Positions 1-5,337 of a stretch of 7,096 nucleotides of DNA are shown one piece after another. Positions within the stretch are counted from its first letter, which is position 1. Each line of letters starts with the position of its first letter. This DNA is from Candidatus Omnitrophota bacterium (GTDB taxonomy: Bacteria > Omnitrophota > Gorgyraeia > Velamenicoccales > JABMQK01): positions 1 through 7,096 of the forward strand of contig JAQTPJ010000043.1 in assembly GCA_028712915.1 (NCBI GenBank), written 5' to 3'. The notes below the pieces were generated by a model, which was not told the DNA's origin, ran no database searches, and worked only from the letters and a program-made list of their open reading frames with translations. A program made the position numbers and the translations under genes.

Positions 1-1
1 C

Positions 2-646
2 TACCTTGAGAATATAGCCAATTTAGAGACAGAGATTAAAAAAATACAGGAAGAATTTACCAAAGAGAAAGAAGAGCGGAAAAAGATAGAGTCCCTTCTG
101 GAAAAGACAAAAAGCGAATCGGATAGTTTAAAAAGTGTCAACAGCCAATTGACGCAAAAGGCCGCGGATTTAGATGCTGTCAGGGACGCCATGCTTAAGA
201 AGGACGACGAGATTAAAAAGGAAGTCGCCGAGAAAGAAACGCTGAAGTCGCAGATAGACCCCTTGAAGAAAGAGGCCGAGAAGTGCAAGCAGGAGAAAGA
301 GAATATCCAGAAGGAATTGGAAGCCGCTAAGAAAGGCAGTGAGCCGCTCGCTAAAGAAAACGCCGAGCTGAAGAATAAATTAAAATTACTTGAAGAGGTC
401 CACGAAGGACTAAAGGGACAATACGACGAATTAAGCAAAGAGTTAGAGGAGATCAATAAGCAGAGATTGGCAGCGGCGTCTGCCGAGCCTAAAGAAGTTG
501 TGCCGCCGCAGGAAGAGAAAAAAGAAGAGAAAACAGAGATAAAACCTGAAGAGGAAAAATCTGTATCTGTTCAGCCCGAGGAAGGCAAGGGCAAGGCAGA
601 AGAGCCTCCTCAGCCTGATTCTCCGCAAGAAAATCCCAAGACATAA
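2..646 (+). CDS. Coiled-coil protein with acidic proline-rich C-terminal tail (5' partial)
   Basis: The reading frame is open from the first bases of the window to the TAA at 644-646, so this is the last 214 residues of a longer protein; the TTG at 149 is an internal leucine codon, not a start. Residues 1 to about 155 are almost wholly charged heptad-like sequence (Lys, Glu, Leu, Ile, Ala, with stretches such as LEEVHEGLKGQYDELSKELE), predicting a long coiled coil. From about residue 160 to the end the protein turns into a low-complexity tail rich in Glu, Lys, Pro and Gln, probably disordered. There is a single cysteine and no membrane segment in the visible part. I do not recognise a family: such proteins occur in envelope, cytoskeletal and SMC-like settings, and the missing N-terminus would decide. 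The stop is 17 bases before the helicase gene, so the two may be co-transcribed. Confidence 0.85.
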   Translation, partial: YLENIANLETEIKKIQEEFTKEKEERKKIESLLEKTKSESDSLKSVNSQLTQKAADLDAVRDAMLKKDDEIKKEVAEKETLKSQIDPLKKEAEKCKQEKENIQKELEAAKKGSEPLAKENAELKNKLKLLEEVHEGLKGQYDELSKELEEINKQRLAAASAEPKEVVPPQEEKKEEKTEIKPEEEKSVSVQPEEGKGKAEEPPQPDSPQENPKT

Positions 647-663
647 TCCTCCTTAAAGGTTAA

Positions 664-2688
664 ATGAAGGAAATGAATCTTAAGAATACCCTTAACCCCT
701 CGCAGTATGAGGCTGTAACTACTATAGCCGGGCCTTTGCTCGTTGTGGCAGGGGCAGGCACAGGCAAGACCAGGGTTATTGAGTACCGCGTATTAAATTT
801 AATATTAAACGGCGTAAAGCCGTCATCCATATTGCTGCTTACGTTTACGCGTAAGGCCGCAAAGGAGATGCTTGACAGGGCATCCTGCCATAATAAACTC
901 TGCCGCCAGGTAGAGGGCGGGACATTTCATTCATTCGCCTACCGCATAATAAAAAAATACCGCCAGCATTTAGGGTTTAAGGGAAATATCAATTTTCTCG
1001 ACGAAGCGGACAGCGCAGACGTCCTGCACCTTTTGGCCGGAAAGCTCGGGCTCTTAGAGCATAAGGTGAGGTTTCCCAAAAAAGACACCTTAAGGAATAT
1101 TATCAGCATGTCCATAAACCGTTCCCAGGGCGTAAAAGAAATTTTAGACAGGGACTATCCGCACTTCCTTGATTTGAGCAAAGATATAGAAAGGCTGCAT
1201 AAGGCTTACATTGATTATAAGTTAAGCCATACTGTCGTGGATTACGACGATATGCTGCTTTATTCCAAGTTTTTGCTGGAAAAAGAAGAGATATTAAAAG
1301 AAGTTTCCTCCAAGTTTAACTATATTATGGTTGACGAGTTTCAGGATACGAATAAACTGCAGGCAGAGATTGTTTATCTTTTGGGCAGGATACACCATAA
1401 TGTTATGGCAGTAGGCGACGACACCCAGAGTATCTACAGCTTTCGCGGGGCATATTATAAAAATATGTTTGATTTTCCCAAGGTGTTTGCCAAATGCAAA
1501 ATTATAAAACTGGAACATAACTATCGCAGCAGCCAGCAGATTCTTGATGTAGCCAACGCGGTTATCGAGGCGGGAGGCCAGAAATATACAAAGGCATTAT
1601 TTACCATGAATAAGGAAGGCGAGATGCCGCAGTTGAATTTCTTTAAAGACGCCTACCAGGAAGCTGATTTTATAGCCGATAGGATAAAAAGGTTTTATGA
1701 CGACGGCAGCGAGCTTTCTTCAATAGGCGTTTTATACCGTTCCAATCATCATTCCTTACCTTTGCAGTTGGCTTTATCCAAATTGGGAATACCTTTTATG
1801 GTATACGGAGGAATACGTTTTATAGAGACGGCGCACGTTAAAGACGTGTTGTCCTTCCTTAAGATTTTTCAGAATAAACGCGATGAATTGGCGTGGAACA
1901 GGATTCTTATGTTGTTCGATGGCATAGGCCCGCGCACTGCCGAAAGGATTTATCGCGCTATCGAAAACAGCCCGTCTTTAGAGCTGGCGTTTAAGGAATT
2001 TTTAAGCGACCATAAAATCAGTCAGCCGCTTACGAGGTTCCTGAGATTATCGCGCAAGATAAGCGATAAAGAGTTGAGCCTTTCGGAGAAGTTGAGCATA
2101 ATCAGGGATTTTTATTTTCCTATAATGAAGAATAAGTTTGATGATTACCATTTGAGAAACGACGATTTGAAAGCGCTGGTTCAGGTTTCCAGCGAATACA
2201 GGACCACCGAGGAGTTTTTAGTGGATTTTGTGGCGCTGGAGGCTCCGGAGCGCAGCGCCGTCAGTATCTCTCAAAAGAAGATTGACGAGAAACCGGTTGT
2301 TTTATCTACTATACATTCCGCCAAAGGCTTGGAGTGGGGATCCGTATTTGTCATTTCTTTAATGGAAGGATGCCTGCCGGTTTCTTATTCTATGGAAGAC
2401 GCGGAGAGCATAGAAGAGGAGAGAAGGCTTTTTTATGTGGCGGTGACAAGGGCGAAATCAAAATTGTTTCTATCTATGCATAACCAGGGCCAGAACGGCG
2501 GGATTTTCAGCTTTAACCGCTTGTCCCGTTTTGTCAATGAGAAGAAAGTCCTGGACAGGTTGTCGGTAGACTACAACAGGTTTGAAGGCGTTGACTCAGA
2601 CGAGAATTATTCAACATTGAGGAACATAGATGTAAATGAAGATGAATCAATGGTTTTAAAAAGATTGTATGATCACTTTGATTATTAA
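664..2688 (+). CDS. UvrD/Rep/PcrA-family SF1A ATP-dependent DNA helicase
   Basis: A 674-residue superfamily 1A helicase, expected to unwind DNA 3'-to-5' in repair or in restarting stalled replication. All hallmark motifs appear in order: Q motif NPSQYEAV (11-18), Walker A GAGTGKT (30-36), Ia LTFTRKAAKEM (59-69), Ic GTFHSFAY (86-93), Walker B VDEFQDTN (223-230), III GDDTQSIYSFRGA (251-263), IV LEHNYRSSQ (283-291), V VLSTIHSAKGLEW (546-558) and VI EERRLFYVAVTRAKS (585-599). No catalytic residue is missing. Only about 75 residues follow motif VI, ending soon after the SRFVNE segment, so the C-terminal Tudor-like extension of PcrA/UvrD (about 720 residues) seems absent; the length is nearer that of Rep. 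I therefore give no gene symbol. ATG 664 is taken as the start, with AAAGG at 655-659 unusually close; ATG 673 is an alternative that removes three residues. Confidence 0.95.
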   Translation: MKEMNLKNTLNPSQYEAVTTIAGPLLVVAGAGTGKTRVIEYRVLNLILNGVKPSSILLLTFTRKAAKEMLDRASCHNKLCRQVEGGTFHSFAYRIIKKYRQHLGFKGNINFLDEADSADVLHLLAGKLGLLEHKVRFPKKDTLRNIISMSINRSQGVKEILDRDYPHFLDLSKDIERLHKAYIDYKLSHTVVDYDDMLLYSKFLLEKEEILKEVSSKFNYIMVDEFQDTNKLQAEIVYLLGRIHHNVMAVGDDTQSIYSFRGAYYKNMFDFPKVFAKCKIIKLEHNYRSSQQILDVANAVIEAGGQKYTKALFTMNKEGEMPQLNFFKDAYQEADFIADRIKRFYDDGSELSSIGVLYRSNHHSLPLQLALSKLGIPFMVYGGIRFIETAHVKDVLSFLKIFQNKRDELAWNRILMLFDGIGPRTAERIYRAIENSPSLELAFKEFLSDHKISQPLTRFLRLSRKISDKELSLSEKLSIIRDFYFPIMKNKFDDYHLRNDDLKALVQVSSEYRTTEEFLVDFVALEAPERSAVSISQKKIDEKPVVLSTIHSAKGLEWGSVFVISLMEGCLPVSYSMEDAESIEEERRLFYVAVTRAKSKLFLSMHNQGQNGGIFSFNRLSRFVNEKKVLDRLSVDYNRFEGVDSDENYSTLRNIDVNEDESMVLKRLYDHFDY

Positions 2689-2691
2689 TGA

Positions 2692-2731
2692 GCACACAAC
2701 TTATGGAGCGTAACGAACATAAGTTGTGTGC
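2692..2731 (+). terminator. Strong hairpin after the helicase stop, possible terminator
   Basis: A perfect 14-bp inverted repeat, GCACACAACTTATG (2692-2705) and CATAAGTTGTGTGC (2718-2731), encloses a 12-base loop, GAGCGTAACGAA, which itself could close a CG-TAA-CG mini-stem. It begins three bases after the helicase stop codon, which suits a transcript end or 3'-stabilising structure. There is no uridine run directly after the stem (the next bases are GCGAATTAATCCC; the first T-run is at 2750-2754), so it is not a textbook intrinsic terminator. It could instead be a dispersed palindromic repeat. The structure is certain; the role is inferred. Confidence 0.5.
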
Positions 2732-2739
2732 GCGAATTA

Positions 2740-2816
2740 ATCCCGCACCTTTTTAGTATTAAATTATTTTAACGATTAATTCTTTAAAGTCTTTGAATAT
2801 GTAAAAGGTGCGGGAT
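2740..2816. repeat. Long-range perfect 14-bp inverted repeat flanking an AT-rich spacer
   Basis: ATCCCGCACCTTTT (2740-2753) is the exact reverse complement of AAAAGGTGCGGGAT (2803-2816). The match continues outward after one mismatch for four more pairs (2735-2738 with 2818-2821). The 49-bp spacer is very AT-rich and encodes nothing visible. The right arm ends five bases before the ribosome binding site of the exonuclease gene. Possible meanings are a small non-autonomous mobile element with terminal inverted repeats (total 77 to 87 bp), a stem in the exonuclease leader, or a binding site for a looping regulator. No clear target-site duplication can be named. Together with the hairpin at 2692-2731 it accounts for nearly all of the 146-base gap. 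Confidence 0.7.
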
Positions 2817-2822
2817 AAATTG

Positions 2823-2827
2823 AAAGG
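2823..2827 (+). promoter_or_regulatory. Ribosome binding site that fixes the exonuclease start
   Basis: AAAGG at 2823-2827 lies seven bases before ATG 2835, a normal Shine-Dalgarno spacing. The in-frame GTG at 2808 sits inside the right arm of the inverted repeat and has only AT-rich sequence with AAAAG in front of it. It would add nine residues that precede the usual beta-strand leading to the DxE motif, so 2835 is preferred. Confidence 0.65.
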
Positions 2828-2834
2828 CGGCCTT

Positions 2835-3515
2835 ATGAATAGACAAAAGAGGGTAGTTATAGATATAGAAACTGCGGGTTGCGATTTTGATTCTTTAGAT
2901 GAGCATTCAAAAGAATTCCTTCTTAAGTATGCCGAGAACCCTGAAGATGAAATGAACGTAAAGGAAAGCCTTAGTTTTTATCCTTTGACAGCCCAGGTGG
3001 TGGCAATAGGTTTGATTGACGCTGATTGCGACGATAGTTTTGTGTTGTATCAGAACCCCAAAGACACAGAGCCGCTCAAGGAGAAGGAAACAGAGTTTAT
3101 CGCGTTCAAGAACGAGAAGGAGTTGCTGGAGGCTTTTTGGAAGAAGATGGCGCAGTACCAGCAGATAGTCACTTTTAACGGCAGGGGTTTTGACGCGCCG
3201 TTTTTGATGATACGTTCCGCGATTAATAATATAAAGTCCGCTAAAAACCTTATGCCTAACCGTTACTCTTCCGACATGCATATCGACTTATTGGATAGAT
3301 TGACGTTCCTTGGCTCTGTGCGCAGGCGTTTCAACCTGCATATGTGGTGCAAGGCGTTTGGCATAGACAGCCCCAAGGAAGGCGAAGTAACTGGCTATCA
3401 GGTTAAGGATTTATTTAAGGAAGGGAAATTTCTGAACATAGCCAGGTATTGTTTAGGAGATATTATCGCCACAAAAAAACTCTTTCAGTACTGGGATAAG
3501 TATTTAAATTTCTAA
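2835..3515 (+). CDS. PolB-type predicted 3'-5' exonuclease (DEDDy, RNase H-like fold)
   Basis: A 226-residue stand-alone nuclease resembling the proofreading exonuclease domain of family B DNA polymerases (the 'predicted 3'-5' exonuclease related to PolB' family, Pfam DNA_pol_B_exo2). The acidic motifs of a two-metal DEDDy exonuclease are visible: Exo I VVIDIETAG with D10 and E12, Exo II VTFNGRGFDAPFL with N115 and D120, and Exo III YCLGDIIATKKLF with Y205 and D209. A further HIDLLD segment lies at about 149-154. No polymerase domain follows, so it acts as a separate nuclease, probably on single-stranded or mismatched 3' ends. No signal peptide or membrane segment is present, so it is cytoplasmic. 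It lies downstream of the helicase on the same strand, but hairpins separate the two. The substrate is not determined by the sequence. A start at GTG 2808 would give 235 residues and is judged less likely. Confidence 0.9.
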   Translation: MNRQKRVVIDIETAGCDFDSLDEHSKEFLLKYAENPEDEMNVKESLSFYPLTAQVVAIGLIDADCDDSFVLYQNPKDTEPLKEKETEFIAFKNEKELLEAFWKKMAQYQQIVTFNGRGFDAPFLMIRSAINNIKSAKNLMPNRYSSDMHIDLLDRLTFLGSVRRRFNLHMWCKAFGIDSPKEGEVTGYQVKDLFKEGKFLNIARYCLGDIIATKKLFQYWDKYLNF

Positions 3516-3528
3516 GAAAGTTATGCAA

Positions 3529-3535
3529 GGGAGGT
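3529..3535 (+). promoter_or_regulatory. Strong Shine-Dalgarno for the GTG-started membrane protein
   Basis: GGGAGGT lies five bases before GTG 3541. It is the strongest ribosome binding site in the window and supports a non-ATG start with no ATG nearby in frame. Confidence 0.75.
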
Positions 3536-3540
3536 AAATT

Positions 3541-4203
3541 GTGAGCCACCATACAATTAATGAAGACAGGAGCTTTAAGCATATTCTCGAAGAGTTAAGG
3601 GAGCACCTTCCTTACAGTATATTCAGCGTTGTCGTGGGCATTATAATTTTGGGTATATTGACTTTCAGCGCCGAGGTTTTCGGTTCAAAAGATATTTCCG
3701 GACCTTCCAGGGAACTTTTTCATGTGTTTCATCCTATACATCTGCTTTTTAGCGCCGCTGCCACGACAGCTATGTTCTGGCGTTATGAAAAGAAAGTCCT
3801 TAAAGCGATAATTATCGGTTTTATAGGTTCTGTAGGTATTTGCGGAATCAGCGATATATACATACCTTATATATCGGGTTCTCTGATGGGAGTCAAGATG
3901 CACCTTCATGTATGTATAGTAGAGCATCCCGGCCTTATTATGCCGTTTGTAGTAGCGGGTTTGTTCGCGGGGCTTATGGTGCCGGATACGACCAGGAAAA
4001 GCACAATTTTTTCGCATGCCGCGCATATTTTAGTAAGCAGTATGGCCTCTATATTTTACCTTATAAGTTTCGGGCTTACGGAATGGGTTCATCTCGTGGG
4101 TTTAGTATTTATTTATACTGTCCTGGCAGTGATGATTCCCTGCTGTGTATCGGATATTGTATTCCCCCTTCTGCTTACCAAAAAATCAACAATAAAAAAA
4201 TGA
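3541..4203 (+). CDS. Histidine-rich polytopic membrane protein of unknown function
   Basis: A 220-residue integral membrane protein I cannot assign to a named family. Hydrophobic stretches suggest five or six transmembrane helices, at about 24-44, 66-80, 88-104, 131-147, 160-178 and 184-203. The N-terminal 20 residues are polar and no cleavable signal is apparent. Histidines cluster at or near the helices: H61-x2-H64-x2-H67, H121-x-H123 with H129, H159-x2-H162, and H184. Charged or thiol residues also lie near membrane segments (D105; C201, C202, D205). This pattern suggests metal or haem coordination, or proton-coupled transport, rather than a simple anchor. It starts 25 bases after the exonuclease stop with a strong Shine-Dalgarno and ends nine bases before the -35 box of the hydrogenase operon. 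Nickel or iron handling for the adjacent hydrogenase is an attractive but unproven idea; the gene lies outside the rex transcription unit. Confidence 0.85.
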   Translation: MSHHTINEDRSFKHILEELREHLPYSIFSVVVGIIILGILTFSAEVFGSKDISGPSRELFHVFHPIHLLFSAAATTAMFWRYEKKVLKAIIIGFIGSVGICGISDIYIPYISGSLMGVKMHLHVCIVEHPGLIMPFVVAGLFAGLMVPDTTRKSTIFSHAAHILVSSMASIFYLISFGLTEWVHLVGLVFIYTVLAVMIPCCVSDIVFPLLLTKKSTIKK

Positions 4204-4215
4204 AATAATTGTTGA
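4186..4215 (+). repeat. Short inverted repeat between the membrane protein gene and rex
   Basis: TCAACAAT (4186-4193) and ATTGTTGA (4208-4215) form an 8-bp inverted repeat around a 14-base A-rich loop that contains the membrane protein stop codon. The stem is AT-rich and weak and has no U-run, so it is a poor terminator. The right arm overlaps the rex -35 box, and TTGTTG recurs at 4220-4225. It might be a weak transcript end or a regulator site, or it may have arisen by chance in AT-rich DNA. Confidence 0.35.
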
Positions 4216-4240
4216 CATGTTGTTGCGTGTAGGATAAAAT
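4212..4240 (+). promoter_or_regulatory. Sigma-70-type promoter of the rex-hypA-hydrogenase operon
   Basis: A perfect -35 hexamer TTGACA (4212-4217) is separated by 17 bp from the -10 hexamer TAAAAT (4235-4240), which matches TATAAT at five of six positions. Transcription would be expected to start near 4247. It is the best promoter in the window and begins nine bases after the upstream stop codon, which marks rex as the first gene of a new transcription unit. The predicted start places the Rex operator at about +5 to +22. Confidence 0.8.
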
Positions 4241-4250
4241 TTGGACTTAA

Positions 4251-4268
4251 TTGGGAAAAATTTCACAG
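4251..4268. promoter_or_regulatory. Rex operator (redox-responsive repressor binding site)
   Basis: TTGGGAA-AAAT-TTCACAG matches the known Rex box, TTGTGAA-N4-TTCACAA, at 12 of 14 half-site positions with exactly the right 4-base spacing. The mismatches are the fourth base of the left half (G for T) and the last base of the right half (G for A). It lies 10 bp after the -10 hexamer and 12 bp before the rex ATG, where a bound repressor would block initiation or early elongation. Rex binds such sites when NADH is low and leaves when NADH is high. A site directly in front of rex itself indicates autoregulation and, through the operon, control of hypA and the hydrogenase subunits. Confidence 0.75.
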
Positions 4269-4280
4269 ATAGCAAATATA

Positions 4281-4922
4281 ATGCCGCAGACTTCATCCAA
4301 GAAGAAAATCTCCAGAAACACAATCTCCAGATTGTCCCTTTATTTAAGGGAGTTAACCCGCCTCGAGCAAGACGGCAAAAAAGCAATTTCCTCTTCAGAT
4401 TTAGCGGAATTAACAGACCTTACTGACACGCAGGTCAGGAAGGATTTATCTCATTTTGGCCAGTTTGGGATTTCCGGCACAGGTTACGAGGTCTCCAAGC
4501 TCAAAGAGGCAGTGCGTAATATATTAGGTAAGGACAAGGTTTTGGACGTTATTTTGATAGGCGCCGGCAACCTGGGCATGGCATTATTGTCTTATCCGGC
4601 ATTCAGGGAGCAGGGATTCAGCATAAAGGCGGCGTTTGATATTGATACCCGTAAAATCGGCAATAAAACTTCAGAAATAGAGATATGCGATATAGAAAAA
4701 GTGCAGGAGTTTCTTAAGAAAGATAAAGTTAAGATAGCTCTTCTGGCAGTGCCTGCTTTTAGCGCGCAGAAGATAACGGACACATTGGTTAATTGCGGCA
4801 TCAGGTGTATTCTTAATTTTGCGCCTATTGTTTTAAGGGTGCCAGATGAAGTGGTGGTAAGCAATGTCGATTTATCAAAAGAATTAGAGGTCCTGTCTTA
4901 TTTTTTAAGGACAGCTGAATAA
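4281..4922 (+). CDS. rex: Redox-sensing transcriptional repressor Rex
   Basis: A 213-residue homodimeric repressor that senses the NADH/NAD+ ratio. Residues 1 to about 75 form the winged-helix DNA-binding domain, with the characteristic ISRLSLYLREL segment (14-24) and the recognition region TDTQVRKDLSHFGQFG (48-63). A Rossmann domain follows: VILIGAGNLGMALLSY (90-105) holds the GxGxxG dinucleotide loop at 94-99, and AAFDID (117-122) carries the acidic residue at the end of the second strand. FAPIVLRVP (180-188) and NVDL (195-198) are typical of the C-terminal part. The in-frame TTG at 4251 is rejected as the start: it lies inside the Rex operator, about four bases after the predicted transcription start, and adds ten atypical residues. 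ATG 4281 gives the usual Rex N-terminus, although its ribosome binding site is weak. Expected targets are its own operon and other fermentation genes. Confidence 0.95.
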   Translation: MPQTSSKKKISRNTISRLSLYLRELTRLEQDGKKAISSSDLAELTDLTDTQVRKDLSHFGQFGISGTGYEVSKLKEAVRNILGKDKVLDVILIGAGNLGMALLSYPAFREQGFSIKAAFDIDTRKIGNKTSEIEICDIEKVQEFLKKDKVKIALLAVPAFSAQKITDTLVNCGIRCILNFAPIVLRVPDEVVVSNVDLSKELEVLSYFLRTAE

Positions 4923-4923
4923 T

Positions 4924-5262
4924 ATGCACGAATTTAGCTTGGTAAAAAAAGAAGTAGAGAAAGCCCTTGGCAAGGTGGCCGGCAAGAAAGTCAGCAGGGT
5001 GAAATTTCTGCTGGGTAGGATGGCCCACGGCAACCCGCAGTCAATCAGGGAGGCGTTCAAGATAGCCGCGGCAGGCACAGCCTTATCAGGCGCAGAATTA
5101 GAGGTTGTGGTTGTTGAGCCTAAGGTTAAATGCGGCGGCTGCGGAAAAGTGTTTAACGTGGACAAAGAAATTAACTTATCCTGCCCGCATTGTAATTCAA
5201 AATCAAACGAATTGGTGTCGGGCGAAGAGTGCTATATAGAAAATATCGAGATAGAAGATTAA
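4924..5262 (+). CDS. hypA: Hydrogenase nickel-insertion protein HypA
   Basis: A 112-residue metallochaperone that, with HypB, delivers nickel to the large subunit of [NiFe] hydrogenases. The conserved N-terminus Met-His-Glu is present, supplying the H2 nickel ligand. A zinc domain follows with two CxxC pairs, C70/C73 and C87/C90 (KCGGCG and SCPHCN). The length equals the family norm (about 113). The gene begins one base after the rex stop (TAA-T-ATG), with AAGGA at 4907-4911 inside the end of rex, which points to translational coupling and one transcript. Finding HypA between Rex and hydrogenase electron-transfer subunits supports a hydrogenase operon rather than the related sulphite reductase system. 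Urease nickel loading is another known HypA role but has no support here. No hypB or other maturation gene lies in the window. Confidence 0.95.
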   Translation: MHEFSLVKKEVEKALGKVAGKKVSRVKFLLGRMAHGNPQSIREAFKIAAAGTALSGAELEVVVVEPKVKCGGCGKVFNVDKEINLSCPHCNSKSNELVSGEECYIENIEIED

Positions 5263-5337
5263 TATATAAAATTATATAATACGCAGATTATCTGTGCTGA
5301 AATATTATTAAATTTTTATTAGATAGAAGATTAATAT
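5249..5337. repeat. 17-bp perfect direct repeat bracketing a 55-bp AT-rich insert between hypA and the beta-subunit gene
   Basis: AGATAGAAGATTAATAT occurs at 5249-5265 and again at 5321-5337, exactly 72 bp apart. The first copy covers the last hypA codons and stop; the second runs into ATG 5336 of the next gene. Joining the two copies would remove 72 bp, leave hypA unchanged, and give a TAA-T-ATG junction like the rex-hypA junction. This suggests an insertion or tandem-type duplication in a formerly compact operon. The 55 bp between the copies are almost all A and T and encode nothing visible. Confidence 0.8.
5275..5296 (+). promoter_or_regulatory. Possible internal -10 box and small palindrome inside the AT-rich insert
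   Basis: A perfect TATAAT lies at 5275-5280, but the 17-bp-distant -35 position (5252-5257, TAGAAG) matches poorly. Just downstream, CAGATTATCTG (5284-5294) is a perfect odd-length palindrome that extends to 5282-5296 if one G-T pair is allowed. This could be a weak internal promoter with an operator for the hydrogenase subunits. In DNA this AT-rich, a chance TATAAT is common, so confidence is low. Confidence 0.25.

Noticed and set aside
1..456. Long minus-strand open frame opposite the coiled-coil gene
   Set aside because: Its Ser/Phe/Leu-rich translation is the mirror of Lys/Glu-rich codons on the + strand; there is no ribosome binding site or recognisable motif, and the + strand frame is clearly coding.
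2756..2775. Possible Rex-like TTAA-rich palindrome before the exonuclease gene
   Set aside because: Aligned to the TTGTTAA-N4-TTAACAA form, the left half keeps five of seven bases but the right half does not match at the required spacing; the region is simply AT-rich.
2808..2834. Longer exonuclease start at GTG 2808
   Set aside because: The GTG lies in an inverted-repeat arm, while ATG 2835 has AAAGG at normal spacing and begins just before the first catalytic strand.
3840..4208. Second + strand frame inside the membrane protein gene
   Set aside because: It overlaps a well-supported membrane protein with a strong ribosome binding site, has no start signal of its own, and its composition (many Tyr, Ser, Gly) is that of a shifted frame.
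4251..4280. Longer rex start at TTG 4251
   Set aside because: The codon lies within the Rex operator and a few bases from the predicted transcription start; the ten extra residues are absent from typical Rex proteins.
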